The notes under the pieces: model-generated
Seen by the model: the letters and a program-made list of their open reading frames with translations, nothing else
Databases searched by the model: none
What the model was told of the DNA's origin: nothing
Made by a program: the position numbers and the translations under genes
Assembly: GCA_946221065.1 (NCBI GenBank)
Contig: CAMIIO010000006.1
Location: forward strand, 105,428 to 169,427
Direction of reading: 5' to 3'
Length of the DNA: 64,000 bases
From: an uncultured Rothia sp.
Lineage (GTDB): Bacteria; Actinomycetota; Actinomycetes; Actinomycetales; Micrococcaceae
In this document: positions 43,411 to 52,552 of the stretch, one piece after another
How positions within the stretch are numbered: the first letter of the stretch is position 1
Layout: each line of letters starts with the position of its first letter

Positions 43411-43887
43411 ATGAATTCACGCACCGTGGACGCGCTCGAAGAAGCTCACGCCGTCATGGTTGCGGTACGTACCGACGAATACTTTGAACGTATCACCCCC
43501 GATGATGAGTTTGAATTTGTGGAGTCACGCCCTTTCTGGGAGCACCTTAGCGCCGTCAATTTCACCGATCTGTTGCGGGTGAATTGTGCCGTGCCTATCG
43601 GTATTCTTTATCGGCGTTCGCTGCACGAAGAGCTGGGATATTTCCGTGAGGATTTGCCCGTGGTTGGGGGCTGGGAATTTAATATGCGCGTCGCCCAAAA
43701 GCATGACGTGCTCTTTATCCCCGAAAACCTAGCTCACTGGTCTAAACGACTAGACGCCGTAGGAGATCAGTCCAATAGCGTTTACGCCGCCGCCGACCTG
43801 CACCACCTTTACGATGCAAAGGTACACCCCGACGCCGTGCGTGAGCACCTAGCGGACGGCGGGCATATTTTAGGCAAACCTGGCTAA
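43411..43887 (+). CDS. Family 2 glycosyltransferase remnant (C-terminal part)
   Basis: 158 residues. The core, NCAVPIGILYRRSLHEELGY and DLPVVGGWEFNMRVAQKHDV, matches the acceptor-side half of GT2 enzymes (the late ED/GGWEF motif), followed by LAHWSKR. The first half with the nucleotide-sugar DxD site is absent, and only 44 bases separate it from the upstream gene, so the 5' part was lost. It has an ATG but no strong ribosome site. The small frame just downstream may be its shifted tail. Confidence 0.6.
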   Translation: MNSRTVDALEEAHAVMVAVRTDEYFERITPDDEFEFVESRPFWEHLSAVNFTDLLRVNCAVPIGILYRRSLHEELGYFREDLPVVGGWEFNMRVAQKHDVLFIPENLAHWSKRLDAVGDQSNSVYAAADLHHLYDAKVHPDAVREHLADGGHILGKPG

Positions 43888-43891
43888 TGAG

Positions 43892-44050
43892 GTGCAGGGC
43901 GCAGTAAACCATAGCCACCGGCTCTTGGAAGAGGTATTGGCAAAACTTAACGACATTGAACAGGCTCAGCGGGAACAAGAGGAACGGCTGGCGCGTATCG
44001 AGCGGGCACTGAGCGTGAAAGCGCGAATCAGATCGCTATTTTCTAGCTAG
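43892..44050 (+). CDS. Small coiled-coil ORF, possible shifted tail of the glycosyltransferase remnant
   Basis: 52 codons from a GTG, in a different frame from the preceding remnant and starting 5 bases after its stop. The product is a charged amphipathic helix (LLEEVLAKLNDIEQAQREQE, then ERLARIERALSVKARIRS). GT2 enzymes often end in such a coiled coil, so a frameshift at the 3' end of a decayed gene is likely. Its stop overlaps the end of the convergent PH-domain gene by 8 bases. Confidence 0.45.
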   Translation: MQGAVNHSHRLLEEVLAKLNDIEQAQREQEERLARIERALSVKARIRSLFSS

Positions 44051-44426
44051 CGCCTAGCACCGAGTTGCTAATGAGCTGGTCGATGGCGCGGATATTGAGC
44101 TGCTTGCCGATGCGTAGCTTAATATGTCCTGCCTTGGTCCAGAGTTCCAGCTCGGCGTCGGTATCGAGCATACGGCCGGCATTCTCAGAAGACCACATCA
44201 CAATTGAGCTGTAGGGTAGCGAATACATCTCGACTTTTTTGCCGGAAAAGCCCTGCGCGTCACGCACAATCAGTCGCTTGTCGGTGAACACCGCGGCGTC
44301 CCGGAAGGTTCGGAAGGCTACGTGTGGGATTTCGCCATTCACCAAGATTGTGTGAATATCCTCCGGGATAGGGCACTCTTCGATAAGAGTCCAGGCGGTA
44401 ATAGCGGCAACGGAAGCGGACGTCAT
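44043..44426 (-). CDS. Bacterial PH-domain protein
   Basis: 127 residues from the ATG at 44426, chosen because GGAGA lies seven bases upstream (the frame extends 11 codons further into a palindrome). It is a single bacterial pleckstrin-homology fold: VNGEIPHVAFRTFRDAAVFT, DKRLIVRDAQGFSGKKVEMY, SLPYSSIVMWSSEN, ending with a helix, IRAIDQLISNSVLG. No membrane segment. Members of this family bind protein partners or membranes; the role here is unknown. Confidence 0.8.
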   Translation of the reverse strand: MTSASVAAITAWTLIEECPIPEDIHTILVNGEIPHVAFRTFRDAAVFTDKRLIVRDAQGFSGKKVEMYSLPYSSIVMWSSENAGRMLDTDAELELWTKAGHIKLRIGKQLNIRAIDQLISNSVLGAS

Positions 44427-44447
44427 GTTTTCTCCTGATGTTGAGTG

Positions 44448-44505
44448 TTGAGGTGTCAAAAATGGCTGAAAAACCGCGGTTTTTCAGCCATTTTTGACAC
44501 CTCAA
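44448..44505. repeat. 58-bp perfect palindrome (purA terminator)
   Basis: Perfect palindrome with no loop, centred on CCGCGG: half-site TTGAGGTGTCAAAAATGGCT plus GAAAAACCG. It begins 9 bases after the purA stop and ends 21 bases before the PH-domain start. As RNA it would form a very stable hairpin with A/T-rich flanks, fitting a terminator. The lack of a spacer is unusual. Confidence 0.9.
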
Positions 44506-44514
44506 CGGATGAAA

Positions 44515-45804
44515 TTAATCGTTAATGAGGTCCCGTACCACAATGGTTTGCTCGCGACCCGGTCCCACACCGATGGCAGAGATACGGCAGTTTGAGATCT
44601 CCTCAAGCTTCTCCACATACTTCCGGGCGTTTTCGGGAAGATCATCCAGAGACTTAGCTTCGGTGATGTCCTCGGTCCAGCCGTCAAAGTACTCAAAGAT
44701 AGGCTTGGCGTGGTGGAAGTCGGTTTGCGTCATGGGCATTTCGTCAAAGCGCTTGCCGTCAACGTCGTACGCCACGCATACCGGAATCTTGTCCAGCCCG
44801 GTGAGCACGTCCAGCTTGGTGATGAATAGATCGGTGAAGCCGTTAATGCGTACTGCCTGGCGTGCCAGAACGGCGTCGTACCAGCCGCAACGACGCGGGC
44901 GTCCGGTGTTCACACCAAACTCGCCGCCGGTTTTCTGCAGAAATTCGCCCATCTCGTCAAAGAGCTCGGTGGGGAAGGGGCCGGCACCAACGCGGGTGGT
45001 GTACGCCTTCTGAATACCAATCACGCGAGAGATACGCGTGGGACCCACGCCGGAGCCCACGGAGGCGCCACCGGCAGTGGGGTTTGACGAAGTGACGAAG
45101 GGATAGGTGCCGTGGTCAACGTCCAAGAACGTTGCCTGACCGCCCTCCATGAGCAGAATCTTGCCCTCGTCCAAAGCATCGTTGAGTAGCTGGGTGGACT
45201 CTACAATCATGGGCTTTAGACGCTCTGCAAAGCTCATGAAGTATTCCACGATTTCTTCAACCTCTACGTGACGGCGGTTATACACCTTCACCAGAAGCTG
45301 GTTTTTCTGGCGGAGCGCGCCCTCTACTTTTTGGCGCAGGATGGACTCGTCCAGGATGTCCTGTACGCGAATACCTAGGCGCGCTACCTTGTCTTGGTAG
45401 GTGGGGCCAATGCCGCGTCCGGTAGTTCCGATAGCGCGCTTGCCGAGGAAGCGTTCGGTGACCTTATCCATGGTCTGGTGGTAAGGGGCTACCAGGTGGG
45501 CGTTGGCGGAAATTTTGAGTTTGGAGGTGTCTGCCCCGCGAGCCTCAAGTCCGTCGATTTCTTCAAAGAGTGCCTCGGGGTTTACTACCACGCCATTACC
45601 GATAACCGGTGTAGCGTTGGGGGAGAGGATACCGGCAGGAAGCAACTTGAGCTCGAATTTTTGGCCGTTAACGACGACGGTGTGCCCGGCGTTGTTGCCG
45701 CCGTTGGGTTTGACCACATAATCGACGCGGCCGCCGAGTAGGTCAGTTGCTTTGCCTTTGCCTTCGTCGCCCCACTGGGCGCCGACAATCACGATTGCTG
45801 GCAT
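44515..45804 (-). CDS. purA: Adenylosuccinate synthetase
   Basis: 429 residues, the usual length. It joins aspartate to IMP using GTP in AMP synthesis. The catalytic GTP loop opens the protein (VGAQWGDEGKGKATDLL), then NGGNNAGHTVVVNG, GTTGRGIGPTYQDK, and EGGQATFLDVDHGTYPFVTS; the late GPGREQTIV closes the guanine site. GGAGTAAC precedes the ATG. The leader upstream (45805-45915) has short inverted repeats (ATTTCAC/GTGAAAT at 45841-45863) that may matter for regulation. Confidence 0.97.
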   Translation of the reverse strand: MPAIVIVGAQWGDEGKGKATDLLGGRVDYVVKPNGGNNAGHTVVVNGQKFELKLLPAGILSPNATPVIGNGVVVNPEALFEEIDGLEARGADTSKLKISANAHLVAPYHQTMDKVTERFLGKRAIGTTGRGIGPTYQDKVARLGIRVQDILDESILRQKVEGALRQKNQLLVKVYNRRHVEVEEIVEYFMSFAERLKPMIVESTQLLNDALDEGKILLMEGGQATFLDVDHGTYPFVTSSNPTAGGASVGSGVGPTRISRVIGIQKAYTTRVGAGPFPTELFDEMGEFLQKTGGEFGVNTGRPRRCGWYDAVLARQAVRINGFTDLFITKLDVLTGLDKIPVCVAYDVDGKRFDEMPMTQTDFHHAKPIFEYFDGWTEDITEAKSLDDLPENARKYVEKLEEISNCRISAIGVGPGREQTIVVRDLIND

Positions 45805-46286
45805 GAAAAAGTTACTCCTATTGAGTGCGTCACCTGCCGGATTTCACGGCGGTGCGGTGAAATTGTTTCGTATTTCGGGCACAAAAACACCAAGTACAAG
45901 AATACCTTGTGTGCTTAGTTCTGGGGCGAGCTTTTGTTGTAAATGAGATATTTTGGGCTGATTTTGGCGTATTTGCTTAGGGTTTGGAGCGGTGTTGTGG
46001 GCGAAAATTCTTACCAACATGGCGCAAAAATATAGTGTGCGTCACGACACGGTGGCGGGGCAGTCTTACCTAATCAGCCGGAAACTAATCAACTGCGAGT
46101 AACCTGTTCAAATCTACATGTCGTAAGTATCTGCGCTGGTGAGAACCATATTATGGGGTAATGGGCTCTTCCCTGCGCGAAGCTAAAAACTACCGAGTAG
46201 CTGCCGGCACCCCTTGCGAAATGTAGCGCACGCACTCGCACTTCTAGAGAACCTATCCGTGGAACACACATCCCGAGGATTCTTCT
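45805..46286. other. Divergent promoter region of purA and the subtilase gene
   Basis: About 480 bases without a gene. The purA side has two small inverted repeats (45841-45863; GCACAA...TTGTG near 45880-45912). The subtilase side has a GAGG ribosome site before the ATG. No riboswitch fold recognised. Confidence 0.4.
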
Positions 46287-49200
46287 ATGAAAAAACAACA
46301 TACATTTACCCGAAAGGCCGCCAGCGCATGTTTGGCGGGATCTGTGGGTATGGTCATGGCGTTAGCTCTGGGCACGCCAGCGCAGGCAACCGTTGACCCA
46401 GACACCACCAACACACAGACAACTGCGGAGGCAAAACTCACTCCGTCCATGCGAGCTGCCCAGGGCACTACCGCCGCTTTTGTGCAGTTCAAAGGCCAGG
46501 GTGCCTATGAAGCTTCTCGCCCGGTAGTAGGTGGCAGGGCCAAGCAGAACTCTGCGGCTTCAAAGGCCGTTACCGACGCCATCGCTTCCGAGGTGGATGC
46601 CAAGGCAAACGACGTCTCTTCTACCTCCAACTCCGAGGTGCTCTACACCACCCATAACGCACTCAAAGGTGTGGCTGTGGAGGGTGACGCCGACTCCCTG
46701 CGTGAGCTTGCCGTCCGCCCCGACGTCGTCAAAGTTTCTCGCATTGTGCCTAAGTCTCGCTCCAACGGCGGAACCGATGTGGACACTCAAACCCTGGCAA
46801 CCTGGACGAACACGGGCAAAACGGGTAAGGGCGTGCGTATTGCCGTTGTGGACTCCGGCGTGGACTACACCCACACCGACTTTGGCGGTCCGGGAACGCA
46901 GGAAGCCTACGAGAAAGCGTCTGCCTCTAAAGATCTTCCTGGCGCGGACTCTGGGCTCTACGACCCGGCTAAATTTGTGGGCGGCTACGACTTTGCCGGC
47001 GACCAGTACGACGCCGGTGACCCCGAAAAGAGTACCCCAAACCCCGATAACAACCCGCTGGATTGCCGCGAAGGTGGGCACGGTAGCCACGTTGCCGGAA
47101 CCACCGCGGGCTACGGCGTGACCGAAGACGGCAAAACCTTTCGTGGGGACTATAACAAGCTCACCGCCGAACAGGTGAAGAAGATGAAGATCGGCCCCGG
47201 ATCCGCCCCTGAAGCTGAGATTTTGGGCTTCCGCGTATTTGGTTGTGAGGGCACCACTAACGTTGTGGGTGAGGCGCTGGACCGTGTGCTTGACCCCAAC
47301 AGCGACGGCGACTTCTCCGACCGCGCCAACATTGTGAACCTCTCGCTCGGCTCCGACTTCGGTGTAATTGATGACCCCGAAAACGACATCATTGAGGCGC
47401 TAAACCGCCAGGGTGTACTTTCCGTAATCGCGGCGGGTAACGCTAATAATTACCATGGCGTAGGAGATACCTACTCCAACCTGGGCAACCCGCCAAACGC
47501 GATTTCCGCGCTCACCGTGGCAAACTCCATTGGCTCTACCTTCATGGCGGATAAGGAAGAGATCTCCAGCTCCACCTACCCCAAGACCGCAGTCACCGGC
47601 GATTACTCCCGTGCCTTCGACTACTCCAAGGCAAGCCCACAGCAGCTCACCGGAACCGTTGTTGCGGCACCGGAAGACAACCGTTTTGCCTGCGAAGCCT
47701 TCCCCGAAGGCACCAACTTTGCGGGCAAATGGGTACTCATCGACTGGTACGACGAGAACAGCGAATTTCCCTGCGGCTCCAAGGTACGCTTCGATAACAT
47801 CGAAAAGGCCGGCGGTAAGGGCGTGGTGCTCACCTCTGATCGTTACACCGAGGACTCCGGCATTGCTGGTAACGAAACCATCCCCGGCGTGCGACTGAAC
47901 GTGGAGGATTCCAAGAAGCTCCGCGAGGCTCTACAAGACGGCCCCGTGAAGATCACCCTCAAGAATGAGTGGATCGAATCCCAGCTGGCTGAAACTCATG
48001 CGTTGGACACTCTGAACTCCTCTACCGCGCGCGGCCCGCACGGCTCTAACGGCTTTACCAAGCCCGACGTCGCCGCCCCCGGCACCAACATTGTTTCGGT
48101 AGGCGTGGGCAAGGGCAACGGCACCACCATCATGTCCGGAACATCCATGGCAACCCCGCACGTTGCCGGTATTGCCGCGCTGGTTCTGGAAGCGCACCAG
48201 AACTACACTCCGGCAAACATCAAGGCGGCGATTATGAACACCGCTACCCATGATCTCAAGACTGCTAGCGGTAAGGTGTTCGCGGTTGATCGTGTAGGTT
48301 CCGGTCGTGTGGACGCTCAGGCTGCCGTGAACGATAACGTGTTGCTCTACAACTCGGATAACCCCAACCAGGTGTCCCAGAGTTTCGGCGTCGTCGAGGT
48401 TAAACCTACGGACGGCGCGCTGGTGCTACAGCGTAAGTTCACTGTAGATAACTTCAGCGGAGACACCCATACTTACGCCATCGGCTTTGACCAGAGCGTG
48501 AGTATGCCCGGCGTCACCATCACTGCAGATCCCACCGTGACTGTAGGCGGCGGTTCCAAGGCAGAATTTACGGTCACCGCAACCGTTGATCCCTCAGCAC
48601 TGGAAAAGATCGCTGACCCTGCCCTTGAACAGACTCAGTTGGATATAGCACGGTATTACATTGCGCAAGCCTCCGGACGCATCAAACTTACCGAAGGCTC
48701 CACCGAGCTACGTGTACCCGTGCAGATTGCCCCCAAGCCCGTCTCGGATATGAGCGCAACCATCAACGCGGACGAGCTGAAGAAGGTTGATTCAAGCGCC
48801 AAGGTTCAGCTCACCGGAACCGAACTGAACCAGGGTGGCTACGAAGGTCTGCTCGGTGCATTCCAGTTGGGAGCCGAGAGCCCCCGGTTGAAGACCACCG
48901 ACCTGCCTGTACCCTCCATGCAACGCATTGACCTGCAATACGTGGGTGCCTCTTCCAACGCCCCGGCACTTACCGCCGCCGGTCAGAGCACCGACGACGC
49001 CGTCATGGGCTTTGGTATCTCCACCTGGGCTAACTGGGATGTGATTGCCGCCCCGAACTTCACCGAGGTTTCCATTGACGTTGACGGCAACGGCCGGGCA
49101 GATTTCTTCCTGGCAACCGACCGCACTCTCGGACTGGACCTGCCGCTGGCTAACCTCTATGGCTACGTCAACGGCGAGATTGACCTTCTGGCAAGCCAAC

Positions 49201-50177
49201 CCATTAACGGCGCCGAGGGCAACGTAGATACTAACCTCATGGACACCAACACCATGGTGCTCCCGGTAAAGCTCTCCGATTTGGGCGTTACCGCCGAGAA
49301 CGCAGATAAGGTGAGCTACAAGGTAGACACCTACTCCTGGTACTCCGATAGCCCAGTGGATTCTACCGACTGGATCACGTACAACCCCATCAAACCGGCC
49401 CTCTGGTTTGACGGCGCTGAACAGGCAACCGATGTGCTGTACAAGGACACCGCCAACAACGGCTTGACCGCACACCGCGGCAGTGAAGAGAAGGTCAGCG
49501 CGCTGTTCCTACACACCCACAATGGTTCGGGTGACTTGACCGGCAAGGTCAAGGGCGAGGACGGTGCAAAGGCTCAAGTTGTGACGCTTTCCGAGGGTGA
49601 GCCTGCCAGCGAGCCTACTCCGCAGAAGCCTGAGTTTGACCCGCACTACACCGATGTGAAGAAGGATCACCCCTACTTCAAGGAAATCGCGTGGGCAACT
49701 CAGAAGCACCTGGTGGACGGCTACCCCGACGGCTCGTTCAAACCCGAGGCCCAGCTAGATCGCGCGACCTTTGCCGCCTACCTCTACCACCTGGCTGGTT
49801 CACCGCAGTACACCGCGCCTACTCAGTCCAAGTTCAAGGACGTAGCTCCTACGGACAAGTACTTCAAGGAAATCTCCTGGGCATCCAGCCACGGACTACT
49901 CTCCGGAGGGAAGAACGGCAACTTTGAGCCTAACGCAACCGTGAGCAACGCTGCCGTGACCGCTGTGCTCTACCGCGCGGCAGGTTCTCCGGAATATTCC
50001 GGGGAAGTGACTAACCGCTTCTCGGATGTTAAGAAAAACACCCAGTATGCCAAGGAAATCTCCTGGGCTGCCGAGCACGGAATCGCCGTGGGCAAGGACG
50101 GCAAGTTCGCTCCCTACGCACCCGTGACCCGCGCAGAAATTGCCGGCTATCTATACCGCTACGGCCACATGAGCTAG
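46287..50177 (+). CDS. Secreted subtilisin-family protease with SLH repeats
   Basis: 1296 residues. Signal peptide 1-34 (ALGTPAQA cut), an I9-type propeptide to about 155, then the S8 catalytic domain with Asp189 (IAVVDSGVDYTHTDFGG), His265 (GGHGSHVAGTTAGYG) and Ser620 (SGTSMATPHVAGIAAL). A PA insert lies at about 435-555. Fn3-like beta domains follow to about 1110, then three SLH repeats (about 1120-1170, 1185-1235, 1248-1296; motif DVKKDHPYFKEIAWAT, GYPDGSFKP). SLH repeats anchor proteins to wall polymers, so this is probably a cell-surface protease. Oral Rothia are known for subtilases that degrade gluten; membership in that group is inference. Confidence 0.93.
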   Translation: MKKQHTFTRKAASACLAGSVGMVMALALGTPAQATVDPDTTNTQTTAEAKLTPSMRAAQGTTAAFVQFKGQGAYEASRPVVGGRAKQNSAASKAVTDAIASEVDAKANDVSSTSNSEVLYTTHNALKGVAVEGDADSLRELAVRPDVVKVSRIVPKSRSNGGTDVDTQTLATWTNTGKTGKGVRIAVVDSGVDYTHTDFGGPGTQEAYEKASASKDLPGADSGLYDPAKFVGGYDFAGDQYDAGDPEKSTPNPDNNPLDCREGGHGSHVAGTTAGYGVTEDGKTFRGDYNKLTAEQVKKMKIGPGSAPEAEILGFRVFGCEGTTNVVGEALDRVLDPNSDGDFSDRANIVNLSLGSDFGVIDDPENDIIEALNRQGVLSVIAAGNANNYHGVGDTYSNLGNPPNAISALTVANSIGSTFMADKEEISSSTYPKTAVTGDYSRAFDYSKASPQQLTGTVVAAPEDNRFACEAFPEGTNFAGKWVLIDWYDENSEFPCGSKVRFDNIEKAGGKGVVLTSDRYTEDSGIAGNETIPGVRLNVEDSKKLREALQDGPVKITLKNEWIESQLAETHALDTLNSSTARGPHGSNGFTKPDVAAPGTNIVSVGVGKGNGTTIMSGTSMATPHVAGIAALVLEAHQNYTPANIKAAIMNTATHDLKTASGKVFAVDRVGSGRVDAQAAVNDNVLLYNSDNPNQVSQSFGVVEVKPTDGALVLQRKFTVDNFSGDTHTYAIGFDQSVSMPGVTITADPTVTVGGGSKAEFTVTATVDPSALEKIADPALEQTQLDIARYYIAQASGRIKLTEGSTELRVPVQIAPKPVSDMSATINADELKKVDSSAKVQLTGTELNQGGYEGLLGAFQLGAESPRLKTTDLPVPSMQRIDLQYVGASSNAPALTAAGQSTDDAVMGFGISTWANWDVIAAPNFTEVSIDVDGNGRADFFLATDRTLGLDLPLANLYGYVNGEIDLLASQPINGAEGNVDTNLMDTNTMVLPVKLSDLGVTAENADKVSYKVDTYSWYSDSPVDSTDWITYNPIKPALWFDGAEQATDVLYKDTANNGLTAHRGSEEKVSALFLHTHNGSGDLTGKVKGEDGAKAQVVTLSEGEPASEPTPQKPEFDPHYTDVKKDHPYFKEIAWATQKHLVDGYPDGSFKPEAQLDRATFAAYLYHLAGSPQYTAPTQSKFKDVAPTDKYFKEISWASSHGLLSGGKNGNFEPNATVSNAAVTAVLYRAAGSPEYSGEVTNRFSDVKKNTQYAKEISWAAEHGIAVGKDGKFAPYAPVTRAEIAGYLYRYGHMS

Positions 50178-50217
50178 TACGGCTTGCAGGAGCTTTGAGC
50201 TTCTGAAAACCTCTCGA

Positions 50218-50263
50218 AAAGGGCGGTGTCGCCACAGAGATTCTGTGACGGCACCGCCCTTTT
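50218..50263. terminator. Hairpin terminator
   Basis: AAAGGGCGGTG / CACCGCCCTTT outer stem with an inner CACAGA/TCTGTG stem, between the subtilase gene and the convergent DUF4870 gene. Confidence 0.85.
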
Positions 50264-50314
50264 CACTTACGTGTCGTGCTACCGGTAAAGCTATTATCAG
50301 CTTCCCAGAACTGA

Positions 50315-51031
50315 TTAGTCCTTGAGTACCCGAATCTGCATGGGATAGTCATAAACCTCACCGCGAGAAGACTTCACCGCACCAATAATGTGGAAAACAA
50401 ACACCAAAACACCTGCCACAATCAGCACCGGAATGGTAACTAGAGCACCAATTCCTAGCGTCAAAAACGTGAGGATAATGCACGCAATATTCACAATCCA
50501 TATAGTGAGATTAAAGTTAAACGCGCGGGCAGAATTAGCCGCCACAAAGGCGTACCCCGGCTTATCTTTATAAATCAGCCAGAAAATGAGTGGTCCCACA
50601 AAGCTCAACGTACTCGCGGTAATAATGTAAAGCACCACTGAGGAAAGATGCGAGAGCAGCGAGATTGTTTTGGCGTCGCCGGGGATCAGGTTGCCGTAAG
50701 CGTCATACTCCGGTGGCTTCCCGCCGGGGAACTGCTGACCGGGCTGCTGATACGCGCCCTGCTGATTTCCGTAGCTAAATTGCGCGCCGCCAGTCTGCGC
50801 ATTATTTTGCTGAGAGTAGTCCTGCCAGTCCCCGCCGTTCTGGGTGGAGTGCTGGTCAGAACCGTTGCCAAAGCCCGGCTGGGTGTACTGGCCATAGTTG
50901 TTGCTGTACTGCCCGTAGTTTCCAGCGGTTGCTTGACCCTCGCCGTCGGCTGCGCGGGAGCCGGTGTGCTCTGCGGAACTCCGCGCGTCGTTGTTGGGAG
51001 TATATGGAGGCTGTTGCGAATCTTCATTCAT
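50315..51031 (-). CDS. DUF4870 membrane protein with Q/N/Y-rich N-terminus
   Basis: 238 residues from the ATG at 51031 (GGAGAAACC upstream). The first 115 residues are low-complexity, rich in Gln, Asn, Gly and Tyr (YGQYSNNYGQYTQPGFGN). The C-terminal part is a DUF4870 domain with three helices (ISLLSHLSSVVLYIITASTL, FVAANSARAFNFNLTIWIVN, and a last helix before VKSSRGEVYDYP). Role unknown. The disordered, prion-like start is typical of actinobacterial members. Confidence 0.85.
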   Translation of the reverse strand: MNEDSQQPPYTPNNDARSSAEHTGSRAADGEGQATAGNYGQYSNNYGQYTQPGFGNGSDQHSTQNGGDWQDYSQQNNAQTGGAQFSYGNQQGAYQQPGQQFPGGKPPEYDAYGNLIPGDAKTISLLSHLSSVVLYIITASTLSFVGPLIFWLIYKDKPGYAFVAANSARAFNFNLTIWIVNIACIILTFLTLGIGALVTIPVLIVAGVLVFVFHIIGAVKSSRGEVYDYPMQIRVLKD

Positions 51032-51360
51032 GGTTTCTCCTGAGGGTGTTCGGGAACTATGTATGTTCTTAGCGTAACGGGCAGCAAAGTGGCCGCACAT
51101 CCTCCCCTGGTTTGATTTTCTGGAGCATTCAGGGTGAGAAAATCAATCAAAATAATCCTTTTTCAGAATATTTCTAGTCTGTTGAGAGCTAAAAATTTCA
51201 GAAAATTCAACATTTTAGGGGACAAATACCTCTTTGGTGATTTTGTTGTCGATGATGTTTTTATCGACTACTAGGCTATAGTTGTTATCATTTTGTTATC
51301 AAACTATCTCTTGGAGTACTGGGTTTCATCTGTATGCGGAGTGCGTGAAAGGTATATATT

Positions 51361-52299
51361 ATGTCGATACTTCATTCGAAGTCTGTTGAGGATTCTCCGG
51401 AAGATTCCCCTCAGTCCTCCACTTTGCACCAGCGGAAACCGAGATTCCTCCAGGTGGTTGAACCTCCTGCCGATATCGTTCCAGAAAGAGACGCCACAGG
51501 GTTTTCTGCTGAGGAGTTGGAAGAAGCTGAACAGCGCTTGGAGGCCATGAGAGAGAAGTGTCAGCAGAACTATTATGAGGCTCTGACGTATCGAGATATT
51601 CTGCAACCCATGTATAAATGGTCTGTAGCGGATGCAAAATATTTAGCGAGTAAACGCAAAGAATATGATGAGATTATCTCTAGTTTGAAAGAAATGGAAA
51701 GCCAGTATAAAGAGGCTCAAGAGGAACTTCAGAGGTTTAAAGAACTCCCTCAGCACAAGCATGATATGAAGATTTCTTATGTCATGGAAGAACTTAGAGT
51801 TGCGAAAGACAACCTAGAAAAGGCTAGCTTTCTTGAAAGAATTAAATATAGAAAATTAGTTGCTGAAACAGAAAAAAAGCTCTTGGAAGTCTATGCTGAA
51901 AAAGTTGAGGAGCCTAATAAGGAAGAACTTGCTGAGCATGAACAGACCGTAGAATTTTTCTTTAGGTATATCAGTAACCTTAGAGGAGAGTACAACGCCT
52001 TGGAGCGTGAAAGACGAGTAGAAGCGCCGCTTCCTGTGAACCGTGACATTTCTTTCGTCACTCGATATGGAACCACCCAAAAATTTGAGGAAGGTATGGA
52101 TTTTGAAGATCTTGAAGGTATTCATCAAAGTATTCGTGGCGAATATACAAAGATCTCGCAGGCGCTTGACTCATATAAAAAAGAACTCGTCGATTTAGAG
52201 AATATGACCCCAGAGCTTTTGATTGTGAAGAATCAAAGAGATTCACTTAGCTCTAAAGGAATTTCTGAGAGTCGGAGCTCTCGAAGGACTCAAGAATAA
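51361..52299 (+). CDS. Coiled-coil hypothetical protein
   Basis: 312 residues with GAAAGG eight bases before the ATG. Residues 50-300 are almost wholly charged helix (EELEEAEQRLEAMREKCQQ, EIISSLKEMESQYKEAQEEL, KIRYRK-like basic spots), a long coiled coil without membrane segment or signal. It is more AT-rich than the flanking genes. Upstream lie a direct repeat, TTGTTATCA (twice near 51278-51298), and a short GTCGAT/ATCGAC dyad. No family recognised; a structural or scaffold role is possible. Confidence 0.65.
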   Translation: MSILHSKSVEDSPEDSPQSSTLHQRKPRFLQVVEPPADIVPERDATGFSAEELEEAEQRLEAMREKCQQNYYEALTYRDILQPMYKWSVADAKYLASKRKEYDEIISSLKEMESQYKEAQEELQRFKELPQHKHDMKISYVMEELRVAKDNLEKASFLERIKYRKLVAETEKKLLEVYAEKVEEPNKEELAEHEQTVEFFFRYISNLRGEYNALERERRVEAPLPVNRDISFVTRYGTTQKFEEGMDFEDLEGIHQSIRGEYTKISQALDSYKKELVDLENMTPELLIVKNQRDSLSSKGISESRSSRRTQE

Positions 52300-52433
52300 T
52301 CTTGTAAAAGCACCGCACCTCACCTACGCAAGATGTGATTTTCTAAAGATATTTTAAATCTAGGCGGAGCCTTTCAGTAGTAGAAACTTAGGACAGTCTC
52401 TGCACTTATTGGTGATGGCAAATAAGTAACTAT

Positions 52434-52477
52434 GGGTGACCGTCCTAGGACGGTATTCCAGGTACAGCCTGGTCACT
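52434..52477. repeat. Member of the GGTCACT palindrome family
   Basis: GGGTGACCGTCCTAGGACGG then CCAGGTACAGCCTGGTCACT: shares ACAGCCTGGTCACT and outer GTGACC with the element at 33981-34044. It lies between the coiled-coil gene and nadE. Confidence 0.7.
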
Positions 52478-52552
52478 TTTGGCAAGAGAGCGCAGTCACT
52501 TTGCCCACCTCGCACTCACCTTCCGCGCAGAATCTCCCAGTAGGATAAAGTC

